From Rhipicephalus microplus (taxonomy: Eukaryota; Arthropoda; Arachnida; Ixodida; Ixodidae): a stretch of 64,000 bases of DNA. The notes under the pieces were generated by a model. The model saw nothing but the letters and a program-made list of their open reading frames with translations. It searched no databases and was not told where the DNA came from. Made by a program: the position numbers and the translations under genes. Location of the stretch: NCBI RefSeq assembly GCF_043290135.1, contig NC_134700.1:155078053-155142052 (forward strand). Direction: 5' to 3'. Positions within the stretch are counted from its first letter, which is position 1; every line of letters starts with the position of its first letter. Positions 21,059-34,131 of this stretch are shown here, piece by piece.

Positions 21059-22056
21059 GTAGCAAGTCACACACACGTCAAGTATCGCTTACCCCGAATT
21101 TTACAGTGAGACAATGGCTCCTGATTATTTATTTCTTTTTTTAAGCTGTTGCAATAGGTTCACTATCGCTTTCCTTCGCAGCGCAAGTTACAGACACCTT
21201 TGATCGATGAACAATGGCAATATGCTGCGTAGTTTAGGTGCTTGTGATACACGCTCAACAATGCCTGGCCTGTGCTATTGAGTATTAGAAGCTGTTGCGT
21301 GTAAAATAAAGTTATCGGCGTGCGGCAGTGGCAGATCACCGATAATCGTGGCATCATGCAGACTTTATCGAGCAAACTCGTCTCTGCTGAAAGAATGAAT
21401 GCTTCAGAAGCATCAAAAGTTTACAGGTAGTACGGTCGTCCGTTAGAATGACGCGGTTTGAAATGGCCACTTATCGTTTATCACTGCAAGATCTAGCTGA
21501 CCTGGTACGGGTGTCGTTGTAGTTAAGGGAGAAAGCTGCAAGTATCGACGTTCAGTGAACGGTGCCCGATAACGCGACAACAATGCCTGTGTGTCCGAAT
21601 GTGGCGATAACACTTCTCGTTGTGATAGTCACGCGGAAGCGAGTCTGCCGGTGTGACAAAAGAACCGAAAAAGAAAGGTGGTGGGGCTAATATCGCTGTT
21701 ATCCTCAGGTGCGGTAGTACCAGACAAAAGAATTGCATTTCCCCTGTTTTAACAGTGATCATCATTATCACGAAACACTGTGCTACGTGACAATTTATGG
21801 AGTACAACTGAAATTTCCTGAAGTGACATAGCATATTACTGGTCCCGGATTCTGAAGCAAAATGACTTCTCCTGTCCAGTCACGCTGATAAACATTTCCA
21901 ATTTTGTTAAGGGGCTTCGCAGGTACGATGGCCTCAATGCGCGCGTCATACGCCGTGCATGTCTACGTCATTGACTTGGAGCTGGAGCTGCAGCACGAAA
22001 TACAAGTCACAAAAAACAGATACCACTCCACCGGACTGTGCGCCTGCAACGTACAG

Positions 22057-22195
22057 TTGCTAACATTTGTCACCGCTTGCTTGCATTGCGTATACATTTA
22101 TCACCGCTTTGCTTACGTTCATCATTTGTCACCGCTTGCTTGCATTGCTTGCTTGCATTGCTTACATTACAATTGCTTACATTTGTCACCGGTTG
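22057..22195. repeat. Small minisatellite of tttgtcaccgcttgcttgca-type units
   Basis: Four imperfect copies of a unit containing 'catttgtcaccg' alternate with 'cttgcttgcattg'. The open frame across it is a by-product. Confidence 0.75.
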
Positions 22196-22288
22196 TGCGC
22201 GGGTTAGTCGACAAGGAGTGGCAATGTTGTGTCACAAGAAATCCGGGTATACGTGCGTGGTGTATAGCGCTATCTTTACAAGCACTAG

Positions 22289-22525
22289 CCCCGCCGTGGT
22301 GGTCTAGTGGCTAAGGTACCCGGCTGCTGACCCGCAGGGCGCGGGTTCGAATCCCGGCTGCGGCGGCTGCATTTCCGATGGAGGCGGAAATGTTGTAGGC
22401 CCGTTTGCTCAGATTTGGGTGCACGTTAAAGAACCCCAGGTGGTCTAAATTTCCGGAGCCCTCCACTACGGCGTCTCTCATAATCATATAGTGGTTTTGG
22501 GACGTTAAACCCCACATATCAATCA
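22289..22525 (+). mobile_element. SINE, full length with 17-bp target duplication
   Basis: Best preserved copy. A box gtggtctagtggctaagg and B box gcgggttcgaatcccg are followed by the body and a tail of aatcaatc. The 17-bp sequence atctttacaagcactag flanks it at 22272-22288 and 22526-22542. This is the long duplication expected from target-primed reverse transcription using a LINE's enzyme. Confidence 0.95.
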
Positions 22526-23862
22526 ATCTTTACAAGCACTAGTTTCGCAAAATTGAGTGCTGGCATTACTAAAGCTATGTGAGTGTGAAGGGTTGAGCAC
22601 GTTCGCGGCAAAAAAAGAAGTGCGTTGACAGCCGTCCCTTTATTGAGTATTTGTGAGATACCAATAAAGGACGGACCAGCTAATATTCCGCAGCGTATAT
22701 AGTGGTCTGTATTGTGGGCGAGAAGGAGAGCGACAATCAATTATCTGTTCATTCACCGAACCGCGTATAAATGGAAGCATCTATACTTGTGAACGTCCCA
22801 CAATGTCGCAAATAATCTATACTGGTTCTCACGCTGTCATATATTATAAGAAGCGGAGATATGATTTAATTTCGGGAGTGACGGCAGTTATGTACCCCAT
22901 TCGTACATTTGTTAAAGCGTGCAACATATGTACATACAATGAATGCTAATTAAAGGCCGTGGGTACCGTTCCACAGCCCTAATATAATCTAATTGAGCTA
23001 ACCGCTATAGTGTAGTGTACGTATTTTCACGTATTTCAGTGAGAAATCGGGCTTCTTCCAGGGCTTGTATATCTGCAACTGGTCGCAGCTCACGGTATTA
23101 TTCTGGAAGTCGTTCAAGGATTTGAAATCTGTATGACAAACAGGGCTAAATGTAAAATTCAAAAGCTTCATCATATCTTCGCAAGGTGTGTTTATACAAA
23201 CTTTAAAAAGTTAGGAAAGTGGCAAATTCATGCAAGGCATTTTGTTTTCGGTAAACTTAAGTATATTATAGGTTCCAGTAGTCTTACCGCAATTGTGGTG
23301 GTTTGGGTGTGTTGGTATGACATGGTCAATATATTATAAGCGCACAAACAGATAAGGACAAAAATCACGCATGACACACATAGCGCCCGTGTGATATGGG
23401 GGGTATTGGGCCTTCCTCTGTTGGTGCACGTAGAATTTATTGCTCAAGTCATACAGCGTTTAGTGCGCTTGATTTGTTATTTTAGGAGCGCCGCCAGCTA
23501 AAACATCCAACTTATTGCAATAACGAAGTCGAACTTTATGTTAACAGTGTAAACCCAACCACGTGCACCCTTCATAAATTTAGGCTGGTACGTCTATCAG
23601 GTGTATCTTCTTATGTGCAAAAATTTACTGTCAAGAATGCTTCACTCAGTTACTTATGAGTGCTTACCGTACTTTGCGGTCATCATCCAGTGAGTGAAGT
23701 TGTTTAGGTCGGTCATTTCTTGACGAAACGCAGCATAACGTTCCTGACGTATATCTGCCTGTTTGCGTTGCCTTTGTCAGCCGCACACGGTACAGTACGT
23801 GCTGTCACGATCGGAAAATAAGTCGTTCGTTCGAATGACTGCTTCGGTGGTGTGGAATGCAG

Positions 23863-24003
23863 ATGCAAGAGGTGGAGGAGTTCATGAGCTACTACGACTT
23901 GCCCGAGAGGTTGCGGGCGCGCATCAGGTCGCACCTGAACGCTCAGGCCATGTTCCTCAACGACAAGGACATTCTTTCCTCGTTGTCTGGCACGTTGCGA
24001 GAG
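23863..24003 (+). CDS. HCN-like channel, exon d: C-linker
   Basis: The acceptor is GGAATGCAG and the donor CGAGAG/GTGAGG; phase 0 in and out, 47 codons. It encodes MQEVEEFMSYYDLPERLRARI and continues to LSSLSGTLRE. It aligns without gaps to the HCN C-linker ('QVEQYMSFHKLPADMRQKI'), which couples the nucleotide-binding domain to the gate. Confidence 0.9.
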
Positions 24004-24038
24004 GTGAGGGAATACAGTGCGCTCTGTTTATAGAGTCG

Positions 24039-24165
<127 letters not shown>

Positions 24166-26174
24166 CAACACAGACACGCACACTGGCTTTCTCACCCACT
24201 CACTCATTCACTTGGACGCTCGTGCTCGCTATAGAGACAGTTACTGCGTCACTCTTCACCCTCTTTCATTTAAAGAATCTCACCTCTTCCCCAAAACAAG
24301 GATTAAAAACGTTCAACGTAAAATAACGGTGGCGGTTCTTTTACGGCATACGTACGGCATCCTCTGTAGCGTTGATTGAGCATCAGGGGCGTAGACACGG
24401 CCATGCGCAATCCGTGCTAGAATGTCTGGGAGCTTTTTAGAGTGTTTTGGGACCACCTTTTGGGCCTGAGCGCGCACATCCGAGTATATTCTCGAGTGAA
24501 CGCGACCACCAGTGACAAATCCCGAATGTTCGCCGCTGCATGTGTAAATGCCCAATGCTTGCGGATCACTTTATCGACGGCCGACGCTCTGTCCGCCGTT
24601 ATCATTCCACCGCGTGTTTTTCAGTAGTGTGACTTTCCAGTTTTCCTGCCACAAGTTCGGCCAAATAGTTTCACCTTGGGCACGCAGCCTGCTACCTCGG
24701 TCCTCGCCGCAACCATGAGACAATAGGCATGCAAAACTGAAAATTTCCGGGGAAGGGGCCGTTGAATACCCTTTCTCCTTTCGCAGCTACGTGTCGGTCT
24801 TACCTATTGTTTGCTTCTTTCTCGTACGAAAAAAATAGTTTCAGTGTATTATCAATCGATTTTGCGGATTCGCTGTGAAGTTTCTCTTGTTATGATAGAC
24901 ATGGATCGAGAACAACAAACTTATAAATGAACCGGCTCCAATCTCAAGTACGCCATTGCCTCTACACGTAAATGCATTTAAATAGATACGTTTTTCTCAC
25001 ATTATTGTTTTCTACAGTTTTTTTTTGTGTTTGATGCTTAACCTCAAAAGTATTCGCTTGCAATGAGAAATTTTGTTTACGTACGCGGACTGTATAAGTA
25101 TCAGGTCAGTGATGGATAGAGCCGCATTTTCTTTCTTTCCGTGTTGCTGTTGTTGTTGTAGTTGTGTTAGTAGACGCTAAAGAATAAAAGTCTTGAAAGA
25201 CAGGCTGTGTAAGAATCGTGTGGGGTGATAACGGTGAAGAGCACTTGAGATATTCAAGTGCCTTGGCACTCTTCGTCGTGCCAACAGTAAACGCCGTATT
25301 ATACTTCTTCTTCCTCCTCTTTCGATCACACATTGCGATTTCACAACAAATTATGAGGAAGACTGCGAATACCCGAAAGTGTCTGAGCGGCATGCAAAGC
25401 TTTTGAGGCTACGTCAGCTGAATGAATATCGTGCGCTGTACCGCCACAGTCGCACTGATGAATGCAGTGATGTATATCGTGTTTCTTCGAGGACTGCATG
25501 CCCGAGATTTCGAAGTATAGCGCGCTTGAGACAAAATGCGCTAAAAAAAGATATCTAAGTGATTGTAAATGGCGGGTGCCAGAAAAGTTATCCGTTTTTA
25601 TATGCTTATTAGTTTGCCGAATGTGCCAATTTACTTAGTTTGCATATTCTGGCCTGACTCGGAATGGAAAGCTTGTAGCCACTGTAGAAGTGATCGCATG
25701 CCAAGCAAAAATAATCTGGTGTTGCCGTCAGTAAATTTCGTAAGCTTACTTTTCCGGTATCATTTCAGTATTACACTCACGTAGAACAAAACACTATAGC
25801 AAAATGGGGCAGCTTTAGTCCGCTACCCAGGAAGTTGGACGCGGTCCTCCTGGGGACGAGCGTGGAGGGTAGGGGGGGGCACTCTTGTCCTTACCCTTTC
25901 ACAACGAATCACGCTCTCGGATTCGGGGGTCATTCCTTTGTCTACGTTGTCATGTTCGCTGAGCGGCCGTGGTGCGCCTGAGACGCCGAGCGCTAGCGAC
26001 AGACGATGACCCTTTTGGTCCTTTAAGTCTGTGCGAACGCGAGCTTGCAAGAGGAGACGCCGCTAAGATGTATAAGTGAAAAATTAGCCGAAACTTTGGA
26101 GGTCAGGACAACGCAATGTTCGATGAAAGAGGCGATAGCTTCGCTCTCCGATGTTTATCAAGGCGTGGAACCGC

Positions 26175-26265
26175 CCAGGTGGTCTAAATTTCCGGAGCCC
26201 TCCACTACGGCGTCTCTCATAATCATAGAGTGGTTTTGGGACGTTAAACCCCACATATCAATCAA
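26175..26265 (+). mobile_element. SINE, 5'-truncated with target duplication
   Basis: Only the last about 90 bp of the SINE (caggtggtctaaatttccgg onward) are present. GCGTGGAACCG (26163-26173) and GCGTGGTACCG (26266-26276) flank it. This is the signature of incomplete reverse transcription at a LINE-type nick. Confidence 0.85.
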
Positions 26266-27209
26266 TGCGTGGTACCGGTTAAATTTTCTTTTGCACAAGA
26301 TTGCTTTAAAATGAACGGGACACTAAGAACGTACCAGTAAACGAGATATGGTACCTAAGAACTTGGTTTCAGATTCGAAGCAGCTCTTTGACTCACGTGT
26401 GTAACGTCATACGTACGTGCGTTCGTTCGAACGTGCCGCAACGGGTTCCCCTCCTCGCAGATGTTGGAGTAGTGTCTAGTAGGTCATGCCGCAGCTGCGC
26501 GATGACGTCACACTCCCCTCGCACGCTTCCCTCGCAGGTGTGCGCTGGCGTCGCTGTATCCTTCACCCCACTGCACGCTCGCCGCAGCGCCCGCAGCTGC
26601 CGGCTCCTCTGCCCGCTCGCAACACACTTCTCTATCTCGCTTCACCCTCTCCACCGCCCGGAACGCTCGACCACCCGTCGAGTGTAACCACTTTTTCGGC
26701 TCGTTTATCTGCGATGAAACTTACACAAAACCCAACCCACCTGCTGTGTCTTTGCGTTTCAAACATTTACTTGAGTAAACGCAACACCGAGTTTTGCTTC
26801 AAATCGTCCTTCCAGCACCCGCGTCAGCGCCAGTTTCGAACGGGTCAATGCCGTGCGCACTGCTGCAGCATCGCATCCAATCAGGGTTCCATTGGGGGAG
26901 ATGCCCCATAGCTTTTTTACCTATTGACCACATGGACAGACTTCCAAGGCATGACCAAATCTTGACCTTATGCATGATGAGCTCACGTAACAAAAAGACA
27001 GAAGTAATGTTACAGTTAAGTGTCGACTTCAGACAATTATTCATGATACGCGTTGGCGCGCTTGGGAGTTGCGTGCGCGCATAATATCACGGTTTCTTCG
27101 CCAGGTCCTTCCATGACGCAACGGTTTTTGACTAACATCGCAAACGGCGGTCCACGGACGGGGTATGTGTAGAAAGAGGTCTCAAGCTGTCAAACGATGA
27201 CACACACAA

Positions 27210-27600
27210 ACAAATGGCAGTTTATCCACGGAGTGAATGATGGATAGTGGGGCGAAGCATCCATCCGTCCACTCGTTCTTGCTTCCGTCCATCCATGCGT
27301 GCGTCTGTGTGGCCGCCCTTCCCATCCGCCCGTCCGTGTGTGCGTCTGTTCGTGCGTCCGCACGTTCATCTGTGCGGCCGTCTCTGCTTTCGTCCATGCA
27401 TCCGCTCCTGCGTCCGTCCATGCGTCCACCCGTCCGTGCAGCCGACCGTGCAGCCATCCGTGCGTCCGTCCATGCATCTGTCTGTGTGTCCGTTCGTCCA
27501 CCTATTCAACACTCCAAGTACCACCATATCGCATCTTTTCATCATATATTCCTCATATAGAAGCACCGCCATCCGGCGGACATTCCATGGACTGAACAAA
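27210..27600. repeat. Dispersed repeat with a GTCC-type minisatellite core
   Basis: The flank 'ccacggagtgaatgatgg..ggggcgaagc' and the flank 'cgcatcttttcatcatatat..ccgccatccggcggacatt' enclose about 250 bp of degenerate gtccgtccatgcgtcc units. A reverse-complement copy with the same flanks lies at 58075-58300, so this is a dispersed family, not a simple satellite. Long open frames across it arise from the repeat. Confidence 0.8.
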
Positions 27601-27999
27601 AGGAGGCACGCGCACACTTCCATACGGCTTGCGCTTCGTGTCTACTTCCCACGTTTTAGCACCTCGAGTTCATGGTATATAATAGTTCACTGTATTCATG
27701 GAACTGCGGCCCAACGTTCGCTAAACCTTTCTAAAACCTAGGAGGTTACGCCCAGCGAGTATAACGTAGCAACCCTTTCTTGTCTTCTGTGCGTTGTTGA
27801 ACAATAAAAAATTCGCAGCGTGCGCGTTAACTAAAAGCCGGATTCTCCTGTCTCTCATACCCCCTTAGCAGCCATTGGCATATACGTTGAGCACTATCTT
27901 TTATTGTTCAACAACACACAGAAGAAATCTCTCGCCGGCACGACCTTCGAGGTCAAAATGTTATACTCGTTACACACTACTACAACGGCTACGAGGGCC

Positions 28000-29164
28000 G
28001 AACGGGTGCCGCTATAAAGAGCTTCGCCCCTAAATTTAATAAGAACAACGAAACCGTAGCGAAATTCCTAATATGCTGGTGATAGCACAGCCCGCACGAC
28101 CTGCCGTTATGAGCTAAGACAACAGTGCTAGCTCAGGTTTGTCTGTCGAAACATGCCTATCCATGAAGCGGATGGAAAGGAAAAAGCAGGTAATTTCTGT
28201 CTGCCAAGTTGCTACACGGCTAAGCTTTCTGTAGAGGGTGGGGTAAGAGTATTAAAGAAAGAATAGTCGGAGGATAAATATATAAAATACGGAGCGCTCG
28301 CCGCACATGAGTGAAGAGATAAGAAAAATGGGGGACATAGCCGAAAGAGTCCGAGAACGGGGTGCCTATCGGCGTCAGAAGATTGCGGACAGTGGGCCGA
28401 TCAGCGAGGGCTACACTGACGTCAGAAATCGCGGATGACACAACCGTTAAGCACGGAATCTGCAAAGCGAGTTCCTCACAAGGCCGCTGCTTTCCGGGAA
28501 GGAAATTCTATGCCAGGCATACGATCATTTATATCACTTGCTTTCTTTGTGGCATCTATTAAGCAAAATACCTCGTCGTGCGAACTTTTCATTTTGTGGT
28601 TCTCCGCAATGCGTGTTGTCACACGAAACAAAATGTTTTATGCAAATGTGCAAGTACGTTGGCGTGTTCTTTTTCCGATTAATCTTGTGAGTGCTCTTTT
28701 CAGTCCGAACAATCGCTTGCAGAATGTTGCTGATCATTCATAATATATTGCAAACTCAGACTACTCAGAACACAGACAAGTCAGCAGGGAATCGCCGCGC
28801 CCGGAAGGTGCTAACGATTGCAGCAGCAAGGTTATTTATCTATGGACAAAGATCATTATATAGCTGTATAGAGCAGTGAGATTGCTGGTGTTCTTATGTG
28901 CATTTCACGGCACCCGATCACGGTATACGACTCTGAGGAATAATTACGCAAGAATATAGCAACCGTTCAAGCAAGACTGACAACGAACACACGGCCAAAA
29001 AAAACATATTTATGTCGTAAAAGTCTCCGTGTCCATGTATATCAAAATTGCCTTGTGTTCAGCGAGTCTACAGTAAAAGTACGTCAGACACTACTGGCCC
29101 CACACTCACACGATCACACACAAGCACACCACTGCTATTACGTTTCCTGGGTTGCGTCGGTCCA
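28000..29164. other. Intronic sequence 3' of ABCD4, no gene seen
   Basis: Contains 'gagcttcgcccctaa' (28019-28033), a motif shared with the palindrome cluster at 57675-57990. No canonical polyadenylation signal for the antisense ABCD4 gene was found close to its stop. Confidence 0.5.
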
Positions 29165-31108
29165 CTAGGAAACCGTCCAGTACCCATCGGTACCTCGCAG
29201 CTCGAGCACTGATTCAGCGTTCCAGGAATGCTTGTGGCTTATGGCAACTATGTTGATGCCCCTGTTCAAACACTCATCCGCGAGCTTTTCCGCAAGCTCG
29301 ACGTCTATCGATGCGGTTGCTTCGTCCAGCAGAGCGATTGTCGGCCGCAAGTAGAGCAGGCGGGCCCAGCTGAGCCGCTGCCGTTCTCCGGGAGACAAGG
29401 TGTCGTACCACGCGGCGTCCATATCGCTATCGAGGTCGTTGGCGCTTTTGAGAAGGTTTCCAAGACCCGTGAGCTCCAGAAGCGAGATCATTTCAGCGTC
29501 TTCAGCGTCGCCATCTTCGAGTCCCACTCGACACTGTTCGATGAAGGGGTAGCGAAGCTGCTTTCGAAGGCTTCCCACCGTCAACCACGGCTGCTGCGGG
29601 AAGAATCCCAACGAGTGGGAGTTGGTCACGCGGACGCTTCCGCAGTCGGCGTTCCGCAGACCCTTGATGACTCTGAACAGGGTGGTTTTGCCGCTTCCGT
29701 TGGGTCCCGTGATGATAGCCCTCCGCTTGCCGTCGATTCTCCAGGTTAGCTTGTCGACGAGCACGTTGCCATCTCGCGGTGAACTGTACGTCACGTCTTG
29801 AAGCTCGATCGTAGGACCGTCGCCGTCGTGGCTGTCGCCTCCTCCGGGCGGACGCTTGTCCTCGTCGTCGCCGCTGCTTTCGGCGGCGTGTAATTCGCGC
29901 AGTTCTTCGCTCAATGCCAACAGTTTTTCCCTGAGTGCCGCAATACGATGCGCGTTTCCCGCGATCACAGCGACGCTGCCGGACATGTCCACGAGGCTGC
30001 TGTAGCAGCTGATGAGGTAGATGGAGACGAACGCGTTCTTGCTGATGAGCGCCGCCAGTTCCTGCGGCGTCAGCGAATCGTACACGCCGCTGAAGATGGG
30101 AACGGCGATGACTAGTAGACTGAGGATCGCACCAGTATAGTCGAAAAGATGAATGCCGAAGGCGAGCGGGAACTGCCTGTTTACGACCGACTGCTGAGCC
30201 TTGACCACGTCGTCCAATATGGCGTTCATGTTTGCTTCTTCCACGGGGTCGCCGTCAAGGAACGCTATGGATTCCGTGTTGTCCCTGACGCGCGCATGCG
30301 CGTGCCTAAACTGGCCTTCTTGCCTTTCTTGCTGGTAGACGCGCGGAACCACCGGCGCCAGCAAGAACTTGTTGAGAATTGTGAACACTACGAAGAAGAC
30401 GAGCGTTGAGACCGGACCTATCCAGCCGGTGGCCACGTACGCCTGGTAGTTGTAGTATGCCGTCGTGAACGGAGCGATCAGCGCGGCCGGCAGCGTGTCC
30501 GCCAGAGATCGGCAGAAGCGGTCGACGTCCTGCGTCATTCGTTGGTCAGCATTATCCAGCTCACCGCCCAACTCCTTCAAGACGTTGACGCAGTAGAAGT
30601 TCTTGTCGGCAAAGTAAAGCCCTTGCAGGTTCTTTGTTATGATCTTTCGCCAGTGCACACCGGTGGTCGACGCCAGGAAGGTGCGCAGCGCCCTGATCTT
30701 GGATATGGCGAAGACAAGACTCAGTCCGAGCGCCGTTTGGATCCAGAATCCGCGCTGGTCTTTGTTGCCCAGTACCAAGTAGAAGCGGCTGTTGGTGAGG
30801 CCCATTTGGTAGGAGACGAACTCGTACGTCACGGCGAAGAACATCAAACCGGCGAGTAGCAACGCCGATTTCTTGTCTCTCACGACAAGGGAGCAGAGGC
30901 TCCAGAAGCGCCTCACGAGGAGCGAGTTGAAGCCGACGCCACGCATCGCGACGAGCACGGAACGCCGGTGGCTGCGGCGGCTCGCTGAGACGGCGTGTAG
31001 CTCGAATGATCCGCTGTTAGTCGAAGATCCTGTGCTCCCGTCCGCACTATCTCTGAGCAGAGACAATGAAAACGAACGGACCATGCTCAATTGTTTTCGC
31101 AGACGCAT
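29165..31108 (-). CDS. ABCD4: ABCD4-like ABC half-transporter, intronless, 647 aa
   Basis: ABCD4 is the lysosomal member of the ABCD half-transporter family and moves cobalamin (vitamin B12) out of lysosomes with LMBD1. A serine-rich N-terminus (about 1-60) is followed by a six-helix membrane domain (about 75-375). That domain includes the ABCD4-like segments VLGNKDQRGF and NADQRMTQDVDRFC and the block IAVPIFSGVYDSLTPQELAA. The ATPase domain has Walker A GPNGSGKTT (468-476), a Q-loop in FFPQQPW, signature LSPGE (571-575, as in ABCD4), Walker B LLDEA (593-597) and an H-loop AISHKH. All catalytic residues are present and the length fits (human about 606 aa). Vertebrate ABCD4 has many introns, whereas this copy is one uninterrupted exon antisense in a channel intron. 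A retrogene is possible, but poly(A) remains were not seen. Confidence 0.95.
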   Translation of the reverse strand: MRLRKQLSMVRSFSLSLLRDSADGSTGSSTNSGSFELHAVSASRRSHRRSVLVAMRGVGFNSLLVRRFWSLCSLVVRDKKSALLLAGLMFFAVTYEFVSYQMGLTNSRFYLVLGNKDQRGFWIQTALGLSLVFAISKIRALRTFLASTTGVHWRKIITKNLQGLYFADKNFYCVNVLKELGGELDNADQRMTQDVDRFCRSLADTLPAALIAPFTTAYYNYQAYVATGWIGPVSTLVFFVVFTILNKFLLAPVVPRVYQQERQEGQFRHAHARVRDNTESIAFLDGDPVEEANMNAILDDVVKAQQSVVNRQFPLAFGIHLFDYTGAILSLLVIAVPIFSGVYDSLTPQELAALISKNAFVSIYLISCYSSLVDMSGSVAVIAGNAHRIAALREKLLALSEELRELHAAESSGDDEDKRPPGGGDSHDGDGPTIELQDVTYSSPRDGNVLVDKLTWRIDGKRRAIITGPNGSGKTTLFRVIKGLRNADCGSVRVTNSHSLGFFPQQPWLTVGSLRKQLRYPFIEQCRVGLEDGDAEDAEMISLLELTGLGNLLKSANDLDSDMDAAWYDTLSPGERQRLSWARLLYLRPTIALLDEATASIDVELAEKLADECLNRGINIVAISHKHSWNAESVLELRGTDGYWTVS

Positions 31109-31730
31109 ATCTTATCGGATTTCAGAAGCCGCGTATCGTCCCAGTCAAGCGGTATAACCATTCCAAACGTCCGACGCACGCGGGCGTGCTCTCTTATTCA
31201 AAGTAAACGTCTTATCAGCCGGTTCGGTGTTGTCGCGATGAGAACGGTCACACGTCGCGGGGCAACGAAAACAGCAGAGTTGCCGCCCACCACGCCACGC
31301 GCGATGCCGGCGGCGTCGAGGAAGCACCGGCGTCGGTGTCGAGCGTGTACGAAGTGAAGCTGCAGCTCACGTTTCGATTTGCACGAATACTTCCACGTCG
31401 CTTTCCCCCTGCGGTTGGTTGTTCACCGGCACACGATCGTGGCAGTCGTTGACTCCTGGCGTGTTCTGGATCGATCCGTTGTAGTGCAAACAATACGGCG
31501 GAGACTTCACGGCGGGCTCGAGGGTCTAGGTTTGCTGGTTCAACGATATAACTCACATGTGCGAAACACGCGCGTCTTCGCGGAGGCGCATAACGGCGTT
31601 GCCAGCGGCGACCGCAAAACCTGTTTGCGTGCGAGGTTGCGTAAAAGCGCAACAAAAAAGGAAGCCGCGCTCTTTATCGAGTGGCGAGGTTGGCGCGACA
31701 TCTTTCGTCGTTTGTGAAAAGAAGCGTTGG
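31109..31730 (-). promoter_or_regulatory. GC-rich region upstream of ABCD4, putative 5' UTR/promoter
   Basis: This stretch is GC- and CpG-rich compared with its neighbours, which are AT-rich beyond 31740. It is open in several frames only because of composition. I infer it contains the transcription start of the antisense ABCD4 gene; no TATA box is evident. Confidence 0.35.
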
Positions 31731-31739
31731 TCGTGAGAG

Positions 31740-33320
<1,581 letters not shown>

Positions 33321-33321
33321 A

Positions 33322-33490
33322 TTGTTAGACACAGTACCAAGGAAAGTATAGACATTGTTATAAGAAGTAATTGAGGTATGTATATGTGGAGAAGTAAAAA
33401 TGGATAAATACACAACTTGCCGCCGCACCTGCGACCTCAATTCGAGTAACGCGTCTGATGTTCTACCACTGAGCTACGGCGGCGGTCGTA
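33322..33490 (-). mobile_element. Second tRNA-derived SINE family copy
   Basis: On the minus strand it begins with a tRNA-like head (gtagctcagtggtagaacat, matching an A box). A decayed B-box region and a tail containing ctatactttccttgg follow. Related copies lie at 39535-39640 (tail only) and 57345-57540. Element C is inserted a few bases beyond the head. It is not a functional tRNA gene because the T-arm is degenerate. Confidence 0.7.
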
Positions 33491-33495
33491 TCCCT

Positions 33496-34131
33496 TGTTA
33501 TGCCAGCGAGTCCTCGTCAAACGTCCGTGCCTCGGAAAAAGGCAATCTGGGTCAAGGCCAGCCGCAACCCGCCCGACGCGAACATCTCAACGGCGTGAAC
33601 ACGCGCGGCGCCCTCTGGCCCAGGTGCAGTGAGTCAGCGGCGCACGTGACAGCGAGCCGGCGGCCGCGTGCCTGGTGGTCTGACGCTTGGCGCGGCGCGC
33701 CATTGGAGGAGTCTGCCCTGACGACAACGTGGCGCTTCTGATTGGACATTTTGGTTGGACCCGGTGTAAATAAAAGAAGCCCTGCGGCGCGTCGCGATCG
33801 GCAGTCCTAGAGAGAGGAGTCCCCATGTCGGAGGGCCGACATGTGTGTGAGTCAGCGGTTTTAGGCGAAAAGCTGACCTATGTGTTAGAGAAAAGAGCTC
33901 GGCTTTTCGAGTCTCTGTCGGCCCCAGTGCCGAAATTGTAACGCTTCTGTATATATGCTGTACATAAACCTTGTTTAACTCACCATCGTCTCGTCCGCTC
34001 GTCTTATCAGCTCTGCGCAGAAGCAGTCGCGAGCTGATAAACATACGCTACGCAACAGTGGTGGCTTCGGCGGGATCGGCCCGTCGTTCGCAACAGTGGT
34101 GGAAGCGGCGGGATCGGTCCGTTTCTCAACA
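33496..34131 (+). repeat. 5' LTR of element C
   Basis: Contains a promoter/polyadenylation-like segment ggtgtaaataaaagaagccc (about 33765-33784). Its 3' end carries tandem copies of an 'acagtggtgg..ggcgggatcgg' unit that resembles the primer-binding site. A further copy lies just inside the element at 34131-34155. Confidence 0.92.

Larger units (their letters stand above)
13761..23862 (+). other. Channel intron (10.1 kb) loaded with repeats
   Basis: Contains four or five SINE copies, three inverted-repeat elements, a large solo LTR, an AAAT array and a small minisatellite, listed separately. No exon is recognised. A short open segment at about 23040-23120 after a pyrimidine-free AG does not fit the channel alignment, which is continuous across this intron. 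Confidence 0.75.

Noticed and set aside
22289..22365. tRNA gene on the + strand
   Set aside because: A and B boxes are good, but it continues into the SINE body and is flanked by a target duplication.
23040..23120. Possible extra channel exon (GFFQGLYICNWSQL)
   Set aside because: The alignment of exons c and d to HCN channels is continuous with matching length, and the acceptor is weak.
27182..27741. Long frames on both strands rich in Arg-Pro-Ser or Asp-Gly-Arg
   Set aside because: Produced by the GTCC minisatellite; the composition is periodic and lacks domain features.
33425..33490. tRNA gene on the minus strand
   Set aside because: A-box-like head is present, but the T-arm and acceptor pairing are lost; it is the head of a SINE.
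33552..34044. Antisense frames present identically at 33.6 kb and 37.7 kb
   Set aside because: They are the two LTRs of element C, not duplicated genes.
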